Of a DNA stretch of 64,000 bases, positions 27,847 to 39,602 are shown in pieces. Origin of the DNA: Melieria omissa. Lineage: Eukaryota > Arthropoda > Insecta > Diptera > Ulidiidae. The notes below the pieces were generated by a model. That model was given only the letters and a program-made list of their open reading frames with translations, searched no databases and had not been told where the DNA came from. Positions within the stretch are counted from its first letter, which is position 1; each line of letters opens with the position of its first letter. The DNA lies in assembly GCA_963971225.1 (NCBI GenBank), contig OZ020267.1, forward strand, positions 121,265,891 through 121,329,890. Reading direction: 5' to 3'. A program made the position numbers and the translations under genes.

Positions 27847-28218
27847 TTATTTGGAACTGGTGTATTTGGTGACGGCCTTAGTTCCCTCACTGACAGCGTG
27901 CTTCGCCAATTCACCGGGCAACAGCAGACGAACGGCAGTCTGAATTTCGCGACTAGTGATTGTCGAACGCTTATTGTAGTGCGCCAGACGCGACGCTTCG
28001 GCAGCGATACGCTCAAAGATGTCATTCACGAAACTGTTCATAATACTCATTGCCTTCGAAGAGATGCCAGTGTCCGGGTGGACTTGCTTCAACACTTTGT
28101 AAATGTAGATAGCGTAGCTTTCCTTCCTCTTGCGCTTCTTCTTCTTGTCGTTTTTCGTAATGTTCTTTTGCGCCTTGCCGGCCTTTTTTGCCGCTTTACC
28201 ACTCGTTTTAGGAGGCAT
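27847..28218 (-). CDS. His2B: Histone H2B (unit 5)
   Basis: Identical protein. Stem-loop 27792..27807 on the minus strand. Its own promoter (28219 to about 28300) is untouched by the retrotransposon. The element, transcribed away from H2B, now takes the place of H2A as divergent partner. Confidence 0.98.
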
Positions 28219-28404
28219 TTTCACTTAAATTCACAAAACACTCAAAACACAATTATGATGACTATGAACGCCAATATACACACTTATCTACAATTTACTG
28301 AACGAGTTTTTCATGTTACATAAAGAAGGTGAGCATTTTTTCTCTACCTGACAATCATGAGCCCAACAAAACTATAAATACACAGCAGGCAGCTGTATCG
28401 TTAA
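28219..28404. promoter_or_regulatory. H2B promoter plus orphaned H2A TATA box (unit 5)
   Basis: Corresponds to 783..968 of unit 1. The H2A TATAAAT is at 28373..28379. The H2A leader that should follow has been displaced to 33304 by the insertion. The TATA box now faces the first bases of the retrotransposon. Confidence 0.85.
28393..28404 (+). repeat. Target-site duplication, left copy
   Basis: CTGTATCGTTAA, identical to 33292..33303. The empty site is present once in units 1-4 and 6-8 (957..968 in unit 1). Confidence 0.95.
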
Positions 28405-28438
28405 TCATTCATTCAGTGATTCGCAATTGAGACGGTTC
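28405..28438 (+). promoter_or_regulatory. Retrotransposon 5' end: initiator and downstream promoter element
   Basis: The element begins TCATTC (28405..28410), a match to the insect initiator TCAKTY with A at 28407. GGTTC at 28434..28438 lies at +28 and fits the downstream promoter element RGWYV. Jockey-type elements use such TATA-less internal promoters at +1. The H2A TATA box at 28373 is 34 bp upstream of the A, almost the same spacing as in the native H2A gene (33 bp). Confidence 0.7.
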
Positions 28439-28615
28439 GTTTTTTGATTGAAGTGTCATTGATTGAGAAAAGACTTTTCGCTATTTAAACTCGGTCGTGC
28501 GCGATTGCGTAAGATCGTGCTACCAATTTTGAAGAAAAAAGAAACAATAAGAATAAGTAACATCAAACTTTTGCCGTCTGTGGACCAAAGCGCCTGCTCA
28601 AGGCTAAAGAATAAA

Positions 28616-30037
28616 ATGAGTTTCAAGGATGACAGCAATCCGATGAACATCTATGAAGACCTCAGCTTAGAAAGTGACTGCGAGACCAAAGGCACTGCAA
28701 AGGTGAAAAAGAAACGTAAGAGACAAGACGTCTCCTCCGATGGTTCGAGTACCAAAACCTCGAAACTCATTGACAAAATTAAAGAGCTCACAAAGGAAAT
28801 GAGCTCGCTGAAGGCGGAAATAAAACTACTCAAACAAGAACGAGAAATTTTGCAAAACAACAACCAAATGTTAACTAACAACGACGCTGCTATGGACCAA
28901 TTCCCGGCACTACCGAGTGATGCAGGACGAATACCGAAAATGCCCGTTAAGCCAGCAATGAAATTGAAGACCCCTAACCCGAAGAAGGAAGCTAGTAAGC
29001 CGCCACCTATCTTAGTATGCTACAATGTAGACCAAAAAATGCTTAACTTTAAGTTAGGTATCTTTTTAAAACATAAAAACTTTGCTGGTAAGCAAATCAA
29101 TAAGAATGTAGTTCACATTAGCACCTACACTTTGGAGGACTACACTAAGACTAAGAATTTTCTGATAAACAACTCTATTAAATTTTACACTTTCACTCCC
29201 CAAGAGGAAAAGCCATACACTCTGCTCATCAAGAAACTTCCATCCTCATATGAGGAAGAGGAAGTTATTAATTATATCATTGATTTAAAACTAAATGTAA
29301 ATGTACTTAAAATTAAAAAAATCGGTAATAAGTTCCTCATACAGCTATCCAAAGAGTCGGATATTGCTGAATTTAGGAAAATAAATTACATCCTCAATTG
29401 CAAAATTGAGTTTGCGGATTATAAGTCAAATTTCCCTATACAGTGCAAAAATTGCCAAAGGTTTGGACACGTTGCCAGTAATTGCAACATGCCTTACAGA
29501 TGCGTGAAATGTTTAGACTCTCACGGTCCCAAAGAATGCAAAGTGCCTCCAAAGGAGCTAAATACTGAGGAAATTGCGGTCGTTGATCCTCTTACTGGGA
29601 AATTAAACAAGCGGTTAGGTCTCCCAGTAAAATGTGTTAACTGCAACTTAGAGGGTCATACGGCTAATGCCAAAATATGCCCCAAGAGATTAGAGCTAAT
29701 AAGTAAGTTTAACCAACAAAAAAAGCCATCACTACCCCCACCCCCTCCGCCTTTGGCTTATATCCCTACAACCAGGACAAACAAGTCTTATTCTGAGGCC
29801 TTGAAAGCAAATAGTCAAGCTAATACTTCAAACTATCCCAAAGCTAGAACCACCCAAAGCACAGACTCAACATTCAACATGATCAGCAATGATTGCGAGA
29901 GGTTGCTAGGGCGAGATTTCTTTACTTGCCTTAATAAAGTAAAGGAATTCTCCACATACTATAATGCTCTCGTCAACGACGAAGACAAATCCAAGGCACT
30001 ATTTAAACTTTTCATAGACCTTCGCATTGACACCTAA
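28616..30037 (+). CDS. Retrotransposon ORF1, Gag-like nucleic-acid-binding protein
   Basis: 473 residues from the first ATG of the element; no ATG occurs in the 5' UTR. The frame is open further upstream from 28463 without an ATG. Features: a basic stretch VKKKRKRQ, a predicted coiled coil at about 49-86 (Leu/Ile/Lys/Glu heptads), and a PRE_C2HC-like region at about 199-269. Zinc knuckles lie at 277-290 (CX2CX4HX4C), 296-308 (CX2CX3HX4C) and 340-355 (CX2CX4HX6C), followed by a polyproline run at about 374-379. Such proteins package the element RNA. ORF1 ends in TAA at 30035..30037, inside the ORF2 open frame. Confidence 0.92.
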   Translation: MSFKDDSNPMNIYEDLSLESDCETKGTAKVKKKRKRQDVSSDGSSTKTSKLIDKIKELTKEMSSLKAEIKLLKQEREILQNNNQMLTNNDAAMDQFPALPSDAGRIPKMPVKPAMKLKTPNPKKEASKPPPILVCYNVDQKMLNFKLGIFLKHKNFAGKQINKNVVHISTYTLEDYTKTKNFLINNSIKFYTFTPQEEKPYTLLIKKLPSSYEEEEVINYIIDLKLNVNVLKIKKIGNKFLIQLSKESDIAEFRKINYILNCKIEFADYKSNFPIQCKNCQRFGHVASNCNMPYRCVKCLDSHGPKECKVPPKELNTEEIAVVDPLTGKLNKRLGLPVKCVNCNLEGHTANAKICPKRLELISKFNQQKKPSLPPPPPPLAYIPTTRTNKSYSEALKANSQANTSNYPKARTTQSTDSTFNMISNDCERLLGRDFFTCLNKVKEFSTYYNALVNDEDKSKALFKLFIDLRIDT

Positions 30038-32996
30038 GAATTTAAAATGTTTCTTCATAAATGTTTGTTCACTGGTTAGTAAGAGAAAGAGACACTCCTT
30101 CAACCTGTTTTTGAAACATCATAAGCCAGACATTGTTTTAATTGCAGAGCATAAATTGAATCACAGACACAAGCTGTCGTTCACTAATTATGAACTCATA
30201 AGGGATGATCGTACCTCTGGCAGAGGTGGTGGTACAGCAATCTGTATCAAAGACTCCTTCGTTTATCAGAAAGTCACATGCAACACTTGTGTAATTGAAA
30301 ATACCACCATCACAATTAATCTCAGCAACAACACAACAATAGCATTCATCTCAGCTTATAACAAACCTTCTAACACCCTTACAGAATCTGATTTAAACAC
30401 CTTAATCAGCTCCTCTAATACAGAGCAAATAGTCCTGGGTGGAGATTTTAACGCTAGACACCGCAATTGGGGAGACACGGTCTGCAATAGAAATGGGAAT
30501 ATTTTGTCTGAATGGCTTTTAAAAACCCCCTCCATGCAAATCAATCCAACTAAAAATCCAACGAGGAACAATTCATATTTAGACCTTTTCATCACCTCCT
30601 TACCAATTTGTACAAACTACCACACAGACTTCCTGAATACCCTCAGAACTTTTGACTTTGACTCCGATCATGACGCAGTTGAACTTCTAATAGTAACCAG
30701 TGATTTTCTACGAAAGTCACCGGAAACAACTCTAGATTGGAATAAAATTAATATAAAGTTGTTCAACAGCGTACTATATGAAAACCTTAATAGCCATGTC
30801 TTACCCAACAATAGAGTAGCATCTATAACTGAAATAGATAACTGTATTTCCTATATAAATCAATCTTTCCAAACTGCTATCGAAGCTGCTGTACCCAAAG
30901 TAAAAATTCAAAGAAAAGGTCAAATTAACCTCCCACAAAATATCTTGCATTATATCCAGGAAAAAAAGAGGCTACGTAGAGCGGCATATAGATGCGTCGA
31001 CCCGGACCGGAAAAACACCTTAAAAGCAATTATACGCAACATTGAAAAAATCGTCCAGGAGCTAATTCAGCTACACGAAGAAAAATACTGGGACAACTTC
31101 TTCAAAAAGATTAGAATGAATAATCAGACCTATAAGAAAATCAAAAACCTAAGTGGAACAAACAGCAAAATCGAATTGCCCACCATCGTGGATGACAATG
31201 GGAACACTCACACTGAAAATTTTCACAAAATAAATGTATTGGCTGATCGTTTTGAGAAAGTTCATTTAAGAGATCAAGATATGCCCAACCAGCCTCATGA
31301 TAATCTAGTCCGTAGCTCAATATCCGTTTTAAGAAACAACGTCCCAATCATTTCCTTTGATAATGAAATCACTGCGGACGGCGAATCTGATAAGTTGACA
31401 AACCATGCTCCCGACATCGTAGAAAATTACGCACATCTCACCACGTCAGAAGATATTGCCTTCGGTATCTATTTCACTAACAATAAAAAAAGTTATGGCG
31501 ACGATAGGATCCCGAACTTTCTACTAAGAAAAACTTCTGCTTTCTTTTGCGACTTCCTTGCAATTCTATTCAATCAGTCCTACAACATTGGCTATTTTCC
31601 TGAATCATGGAAATGTGCCAAAATTATCCCAGTCTTAAAACCAAAGTCAGATCCGAATTTAGCCAATAACTACAGACCAATTTCCCTGTTGTCTAATATT
31701 AGTAAATTATTTGAGAGGATTCTTCTGGGAAAACTTAAAACGCATATCGTGGAAAGTAAGATCTTAAAAGACAATCAATTTGGTTTTAAAACTCTTCACT
31801 CTACCAACCACGCCCTAACCGTGCTTTCTGACTTCATTACCACTAACTTAAACAAACGCCAAGCCACCATAGCAGTGGCATTAGATCTTGAAAAAGCTTT
31901 TGATACAGTTTGGATTGAAGGAATTATATACAAAATGTACAACACTTTCCAGTTTGACAAGCACATCTGTAGATTTCTCCTAAACTACTTAACAGATCGC
32001 TCATTCTATGTAACCCACAAGGACGAAAATTCCATAATAAAACCAATTGCGGCAGGTGTCCCCCAAGGATCCATTCTTGGCCCTATCCTATATAACATCT
32101 ACCTAGCTGACATACAGAACCCAGAACCCGAATCCAATAAACAAATAATCATATATGCTGACGACATTCTTATTCTTGGATCCAAACCTAGAATTTCAAT
32201 AATGAACAAAGAGATTAATCAATACCTCTCCGAGTTGTCCCCTTACTTTGAGAAGTGGAAACTAAAACTGAACACTGCCAAAAGCGAATGCGTCTTATTT
32301 ACAGGAGTTAAAAAGTACCTATACCCCAATGCCAGAAAATTCTCTCCTAACATTATGTTCAACCAATCTAGAATAGCCAACAAGGAACAAATTAAATACT
32401 TAGGTGTCGTTTTGCACAAATCTTTCAAGTTCTACCGGCACATGGACTACATTCTCTCTAAAGCCAAAAATTGTTTCCATGCTTATTATGGGATACTGAG
32501 GAGAGCTAAGAGCCTGAAAATGCGCATTAAACTAAATTGCTACAAACAACTCATTAGGCCAATTCTTACGTATGCCTTCCCCATATGGTTTGATATATCT
32601 TCGCACCAAATGGAAAGGTTACGCACGTTTGAACGAAAGATTTTACGCATCTGCTCCGGCACCACAACAACTTGGGTCAATGGCACATACAAATGCATAT
32701 CAAACTACAGACTTTATAAAAAATGCAAAACGGAAAGAATCGACTGTCACTTAGTAAAGGCAGCGGTAAGATTCCTAGATAATTTAGGAAGACTGGACAA
32801 TAATCTAGTCAAAAAATACCTACTAAAGGAACCAAATATACCTTTCCCATTTCAAGATAAATTCCTATCACCTATCCATCTGCGAATTTTGTTAAGAAAC
32901 AATCAGGTCTTCCGACAGGAAAAGCTTTTGTTCTACCACAGGCGATTCCGCACATTTAATATCAATGATCCAATTTACTGTACTCATCAATTCTGA
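30018..32996 (+). CDS. Retrotransposon ORF2, endonuclease-reverse transcriptase
   Basis: The frame is open from after a TAG at 30015..30017 to TGA at 32994..32996 (992 codons). Endonuclease domain: IAEHKL with the catalytic Glu at about 44, GGDFNARH at about 141-148 and SDHDAV at about 216-221. Reverse transcriptase: NNYRPISLLS, AFDTVW, GVPQGSILGPILYN and YADD at 713-716 (32154..32165). The C-terminal part has the jockey-type YLGVVL and ILTYAFPIW segments and no RNase H domain. The protein cuts target DNA and reverse-transcribes the RNA from the nick. There is no ATG for the first ~170 codons. ORF2 is in the +1 frame relative to ORF1 and overlaps it by 20 nt, so its translation must use a frameshift, re-initiation or a non-AUG start such as TTG at 30027. 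Confidence 0.93.
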   Translation, partial: TFALTPKNLKCFFINVCSLVSKRKRHSFNLFLKHHKPDIVLIAEHKLNHRHKLSFTNYELIRDDRTSGRGGGTAICIKDSFVYQKVTCNTCVIENTTITINLSNNTTIAFISAYNKPSNTLTESDLNTLISSSNTEQIVLGGDFNARHRNWGDTVCNRNGNILSEWLLKTPSMQINPTKNPTRNNSYLDLFITSLPICTNYHTDFLNTLRTFDFDSDHDAVELLIVTSDFLRKSPETTLDWNKINIKLFNSVLYENLNSHVLPNNRVASITEIDNCISYINQSFQTAIEAAVPKVKIQRKGQINLPQNILHYIQEKKRLRRAAYRCVDPDRKNTLKAIIRNIEKIVQELIQLHEEKYWDNFFKKIRMNNQTYKKIKNLSGTNSKIELPTIVDDNGNTHTENFHKINVLADRFEKVHLRDQDMPNQPHDNLVRSSISVLRNNVPIISFDNEITADGESDKLTNHAPDIVENYAHLTTSEDIAFGIYFTNNKKSYGDDRIPNFLLRKTSAFFCDFLAILFNQSYNIGYFPESWKCAKIIPVLKPKSDPNLANNYRPISLLSNISKLFERILLGKLKTHIVESKILKDNQFGFKTLHSTNHALTVLSDFITTNLNKRQATIAVALDLEKAFDTVWIEGIIYKMYNTFQFDKHICRFLLNYLTDRSFYVTHKDENSIIKPIAAGVPQGSILGPILYNIYLADIQNPEPESNKQIIIYADDILILGSKPRISIMNKEINQYLSELSPYFEKWKLKLNTAKSECVLFTGVKKYLYPNARKFSPNIMFNQSRIANKEQIKYLGVVLHKSFKFYRHMDYILSKAKNCFHAYYGILRRAKSLKMRIKLNCYKQLIRPILTYAFPIWFDISSHQMERLRTFERKILRICSGTTTTWVNGTYKCISNYRLYKKCKTERIDCHLVKAAVRFLDNLGRLDNNLVKKYLLKEPNIPFPFQDKFLSPIHLRILLRNNQVFRQEKLLFYHRRFRTFNINDPIYCTHQF

Positions 32997-33291
32997 TGTG
33001 TACTCCTCCATGTGTACAAAGTGTATAGTGTATATAGTGTTACTTAGTTTAAGTTAGAATAAGCTAATATAAACAAAATGAAAATGTGATTCCCTTTTTT
33101 ACATGCCCTTTTTAGGGAAATACTACAATGTAACAGATCTCAAATAAACAAACATAATGTGATATTTCACTACTTGAATGTAAACACTCCTAGATAAATA
33201 TTTTATGTGCTAGGAAATCATTAATGTACTTAATGTTAACTAGATTTAGTCTTACTTATGTACCAATGAAATAATGGGCAATAAATATCAT
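32997..33291 (+). other. Retrotransposon 3' UTR
   Basis: Contains a CCCT-TTTT-AGGG hairpin at 33106..33117, resembling a short histone stem-loop, and AATAAA at 33280..33285. The element ends ...AATAAATATCAT with no poly(A) or simple tail before the right target duplication. Confidence 0.75.
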
Positions 33292-33303
33292 CTGTATCGT
33301 TAA
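33292..33303 (+). repeat. Target-site duplication, right copy
   Basis: CTGTATCGTTAA, followed directly by CATTTGTGTATAG of the H2A leader. Confidence 0.95.
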
Positions 33304-33330
33304 CATTTGTGTATAGTGTGTGACTAGTGA

Positions 33331-33735
<405 letters not shown>

Positions 33736-34409
33736 ACAATCGACTAATACAACAAATTACACAAACCGTCCTTTTCAGGACGACAAAATATTCGAACAAA
33801 GAGTTGAAAAATATGTTCAAACAAGAAATTATAAAAATATTTTGTCATGAAGTAAATTTTACAAAAGAAATGCTGTTGCTTGCATAGCCGAACATAGTCT
33901 CTGAGTAAACTTTTCTATTTGTCTGCATTTCGCCATATATTAATATATATTGTGCCATATTGTAAAAGCTGTGCCATAAGGCAATCCTGCTCCTGTCAGC
34001 ATACTCGCCGCGCCGCTACTCGTAAGTGTAGCAACGAGTAGCCGGCATAAGAAGGTAGTAGTAGAAGTGAAGCAATCGAGAACGGATCAAATAAAAGGCA
34101 GCGGCCATACAGCATTGTTAAATACATACATTGTTAAATAGTTCTAAGTTAGTTTAGTAGTTTCTTAATTTTAAATTGAAATTTATTTAGGGAAGCTGTA
34201 CACACACATATACATTAAAATACAAAGTACAGTACTTTTCGCTTAAAGCGAACTTCGAGAGACTTTGTTTAAAACGAAAAATAATCAAAATAGTTTATAA
34301 ATCTTTCTGTAAATGTGTATAGTAAAATAATTCTTAAATCTTTTTGTAAATGTATTTTGTGGTCCTGAAAAGGACCGTTTTTCATTATTAATGTCGTCAA
34401 TTTATGACT

Positions 34410-34751
<342 letters not shown>

Positions 34752-35019
34752 TCACAAAGTACAAAACACAACTGCGAATACTACACCCATTTGCTTCAAC
34801 TTATATTTATACTAAACCGAGACGACGCTTGCAATGCATATTATCTACCTGTCCTCCTCTAACATATATGAGGGTTGTTTATAATGTTGAATTAGTGAAA
34901 CGCTTTCGGATATTTAACTATAAAAGTGTTGTTTGGTACGTGCATATGGATTCATTAGCGTTCTCCTAGTGCTCAGTGTTAGTGTTGGTGTGAATAGAAG
35001 AAACAAGAAGAAGAAGTAA

Positions 35020-35439
<420 letters not shown>

Positions 35440-35827
35440 GTCAATTTTTAAACGGTCGACACTTTCAAAAATAGCAAACAAACAATCGGTCCTTTTCAGG
35501 ACCACAAATTTCTATACAAAAGAGATTATTGAAAACAATTTTAACTACTTTCGATATTATTATTAAGAAAATATAGTTGTTTTTTTTTTTTAGTTTTCAT
35601 GCTAACAAACATTGCAATTCACAACATAACATTTAATCAAAAAAACGTCGAAATATAAATTTTATTGCAAACATGCCAAAACATACATTGAAAGCGAATT
35701 ATGCAAATTTTCTGATTCAGAAAAATAATTCATCCATTTTGTTGAGAACATTCCCAAAAACAAAAAATATGCATTTGAATAGAAATGTACTGATATGATA
35801 TGGAGGTGAATAGTCGAATAAGCATTC

Positions 35828-35947
35828 GCCAACGACCATACCACGCTGAATACATCGGTTCTCGTCCGATCACCGAAATTAAGCAGCGTCGGGCGCGGTT
35901 AGTACTTGGATGGGGGACCGCTTGGGAACACCGCGTGTTGTTGGCAT
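35828..35947 (+). rRNA. 5SrRNA: 5S rRNA gene (unit 5)
   Basis: Same 120-nt sequence, with the full upstream flank. Confidence 0.95.
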
Positions 35948-36391
35948 TTGCCTAAACTTTTTTTTGCTCCCTCCTCCTTATTTCTTTTCAACACATTTTC
36001 ATTTAATTCACATTTCGAGTTCAGTTTTTACTGAATGGTCTTTCTTATGTATGTTTCTTCTTCTTTTTTTAGAACATTTTGCCTAAACTTTTTTTTGCTC
36101 CATCCTCCTCCTTATTTCTTTTCAACACATTTTCATTTAATTCACATTTCGAGTTCAGTTTTTACTGAATGGTCTTTCTTATGTATTTTTTTTCTTCTTA
36201 TTTTCAACATTTTATCATCTACAACGATTTCATTTACGTATCAGCCCATAGCTTCATAATATGCTATATTAAGATATTGTATTACTGTTGTGAAAGATAT
36301 AAGTTTTACATTTTTTAAGTCGTTTTAAGAAAATATCCCAGAACTAGAACGAAAAAAGCGTCAAATATGGTCCACGCAGTGTAGATAGAAT

Positions 36392-37311
36392 GGGAGCACC
36401 GTATAATGCAGACATACAAAATGCAGACAAGACATATTGCAGACAAATTTTGTAAATGTAGACAGGACAAAATGCAGACAAGACAAAATACAGACAGGAC
36501 AAAATGCAGACAAAACAAAATGCAGACAAAACAAAATGCAGACAAGACAAAATGACGGCAAGACAAAACGCAGACAGGACAAAATGCAGACAAGACAAAA
36601 ACTAAATCCAGAAACATTAATTTTAATATCGGAATGAAACTGCGTTATTAATTTAGAACAAAAGTTAGTTTATTTATGAAGATAGTAAATTAAAATTATT
36701 AATAGTATTTACATTTTTTTTTTTAATGTATCCCAAAACTAAACTCCCATGAGGGTTATTTTTTGCAGTCCGGCCACCCAGGAAAAACTTATTGGCAAGA
36801 AAACTATGGATTTGAACAAAAAATACTGTGCACACCTGACTGTTGCTTGATGTGGTGGTGACTCCCATGAGGCTTATATTTTTAGCGCCCGGCCGAAGGC
36901 CGGCCACTTGGGAAAAACTTATTGCCAAGAAAACTATGGCTTTCGGGAAAACTGTATGCACCTCTGGGATTGCGAAAAAAAGCGCGAATTTTAAACTTTG
37001 AGCGAAATTTTAAACCTTGGGCCTCGATATCTCGAAAACGAAGCGAGATATCGAAAAATTGTATTCCTCATTTTCGACTTATTTTTGGTCAATGTATCTA
37101 AAGACACCCTCAAATGGCGGCGCCACGGAAACCGTAGTCGTGCCTTTTTTTGCATACAAAATCATGCACTGAATAAATATAGCTTCAATAATTGTTTATT
37201 GATAAAAAAAATGTGTCTGTCATTTGTCTCCATTTTTCTGTATTCTGTATTTTGTCCTGTCTGCGTTTGGTCTTGTCTGCATTACGTCTTTCTGCAATTC
37301 GTCATACACCC
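36392..37311. mobile_element. Foldback-like element (unit 5)
   Basis: Same 920 bp element between GATAGAAT copies. Confidence 0.65.
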
Positions 37312-38478
37312 GATAGAATATATACAAAAACATGTACACATTGCAAAAACTCCATTTATTCAAGGGACAGCGAAATGGTCTGCAAGGAGTGTGCAAAATA
37401 AAAATGCTCAATGAATCTTCGATGTTATTATTGCTTTTGAACCTTTTTAAACTTTTTAATACGTTTCTTAGTTTTAAAAACTTGAAGTTCTTACGAAAAA
37501 ATACATATGTATGTATAAATAAGCCACATTTTCACCTTTTGTATGGTTTCCGAAAAGACTTAATAATTTAAGCACATTTTTTTAAATCAATGAAATGTAT
37601 TATATATAAACTTATTCTTTTCTTTTTTGTGTGCTATTATTTTTTGTTTTTAAATATGCATACATCGGTATTTAGAAACAATAAAAATACAAATACTCCA
37701 TTTTATATGCCAACAAGTGAGCATAACATACATAAAATTCTTGTGGGAAGACAGTTGACGCATTTGACAAAGAAAATACTATGAAATTAATGATTTTAAT
37801 AGAATATTACTTCCAGTAAATAGTTTTGAATATTTAAATTATATTGAAAATTAAATATAGATGATTTTGTATGCTAATTATAAAAATCGAACCGAGTTGA
37901 GCTAAGATATTCGATTTGCAAAACGTATACTTGGTAGACTTTCGGTAAGTTGAGAGCAATTGTAAAATATTTTGTTTAACTGTTGCATTCAATAAATGTG
38001 AATAAATTTCATTTAAATACTATGTAAATTGTTCAAAATCATATATAAATGCAACTTTAACTATTTATTGAATGTATAAGTGGTAAAATGTTAAGTTTTT
38101 TCTATGAAATTTCATAATAAATCAGGCAAAGTTTATGTTTGACTGCATTTAAAACTGTCATCATAACAAATATGAGGCAAATATATTAAAAATGCGAAAG
38201 ATCAATATTTGGTAAATATTAATGGGTGATTTGTTTGAATGGAAATGGAAAAGTAATGTTTTAAAAAATTAAAATTCTATTTGAAGATGACTATTAGAAA
38301 ATGTTCACAACTACTGACTGGTAAATTATTATCATATATCCCTTCTACATGAGTCTCACTTTTTCAAGGGACTTAAACTTGTGTTCTGTGAGTCACTGAA
38401 TTTTATTGAATTTGAATTGTGTTGCGTAGCGTTTTGTTACGAATTGAATTGGGAAAAAGTGTAAAGTGAAAAGGAGAA

Positions 38479-39240
38479 ATGTCGGAATCTGCTGTAATTG
38501 CTAATGCATCATCGCCGGTTGCTGCAGCGGGAGCTACGGCTGTTGCGGAGAAAAAGGTTGCTGCCAAGAAACCGGCATCGGCAAAATCAAAGAAACCCGC
38601 AGCTGCACCAACCCATCCGTCGACACAGCAAATGGTCGATGCATCGATTAAAAATTTGAAAGAGCGCGGTGGCTCTTCACTGCTGGCCATCAAGAAATAT
38701 ATTAGTGCAACATATAAATGCGATGCACAAAAATTGGCTCCGTTCATAAAGAGATATTTAAAGTCTTCGGTAGTCAGCGGTAAATTGATTCAAACTAAAG
38801 GCAAAGGTGCATCCGGATCGTTCAAGTTATCGGCAGCTGCAGCAAAACCGAAAAAAGTCGGCAGCAGTAAGCCAAAATCGTCATCTGTGGAAAAGGGTAA
38901 AGCAAAGAAGAAGAAGAGTGGAGCATTGGGAGCTAGCAGTGCAGCCAAGAAGAAATCTTCATCGGCGATTGGCGCCAAGAAAACGAGCAGTGACAAGGCA
39001 GCTGTAAAGGTAAAGAAAGCAGCTGTGGCTACCAAAAAGACAGCCGAAAAAAAGAAGAGTGAAAAGGCAAAAGTGAAAAGTATCAAGAAGACTGGTACAG
39101 TTAAGGCGAAACCAGCAAAGGCAAAGCCAAGCGCCACCAAACCAAAAGCACCCAAGGTTAAAACATCTGCTGCCAAGCCAAAAAAGACTGCAACAGCGGC
39201 CAAGAAGCCAGTCGCTAAAAAAACGGCTGCCAAAAAGTAA
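38479..39240 (+). CDS. His1: Linker histone H1 (unit 5)
   Basis: 253 residues, Glu195. The stem-loop is intact at 39299..39314. Confidence 0.97.
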   Translation: MSESAVIANASSPVAAAGATAVAEKKVAAKKPASAKSKKPAAAPTHPSTQQMVDASIKNLKERGGSSLLAIKKYISATYKCDAQKLAPFIKRYLKSSVVSGKLIQTKGKGASGSFKLSAAAAKPKKVGSSKPKSSSVEKGKAKKKKSGALGASSAAKKKSSSAIGAKKTSSDKAAVKVKKAAVATKKTAEKKKSEKAKVKSIKKTGTVKAKPAKAKPSATKPKAPKVKTSAAKPKKTATAAKKPVAKKTAAKK

Positions 39241-39396
39241 GGTGTCAGTAATGGGACATTATCTATATATTTACATATATCTGAAATGATATATAAAAAG
39301 CCCTTTTCAGGGCTACAAAATCAATATACAAAGAGAATCGGAATATTTTCAAACGCTAAATATATTTTTAATAAATTGTTTAATTGCGACGCGCGA

Positions 39397-39447
39397 TTCC
39401 CGTCCGATCACAGCGTCGGGCGCGTTTAGTGGACCGCTTGGGAACAC
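39397..39447 (+). pseudogene. 5S rRNA relic (unit 6)
   Basis: Same 51 bp relic as at 205..255. Confidence 0.85.
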
Positions 39448-39602
39448 AATGGCGGTGGTTCTATTTGTTTTGCATATTACGATTAAGGAGCATAATAGGA
39501 TATTTTTTAAAACAACATATAAAAATCTCTTTGTTTATATATTTTGTGGCCCTGAAAAGGGCCTTTTGTTCTATTAACGTAGATGTTGTAGATTGAAATT
39601 GC

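Larger units (their letters stand above)
28405..33291 (+). mobile_element. Full-length jockey-clade non-LTR retrotransposon in the H2A start region
   Basis: 4,887 bp bounded by a perfect 12 bp target duplication. It has a 211-nt 5' UTR, ORF1 (28616..30037), ORF2 (30018..32996) and a 295-nt 3' UTR. Clade evidence: ORF1 has three knuckles CX2CX4HX4C, CX2CX3HX4C and CX2CX4HX6C preceded by a PRE_C2HC-like region. ORF2 has an apurinic-type endonuclease and a reverse transcriptase with YADD, and no RNase H after it. Both ORFs are open, so it could be autonomous. It is oriented like H2A. Its 3' end has AATAAA 6 nt before the end but no poly(A) run, which is unusual for this clade. The family could not be named without a database. 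Confidence 0.93.

Noticed and set aside
28463..28615. N-terminal extension of ORF1 from a TTG codon
   Set aside because: The first ATG of the element is at 28616 in the same frame, and the upstream part is the 5' UTR. Nothing supports a non-AUG start here.
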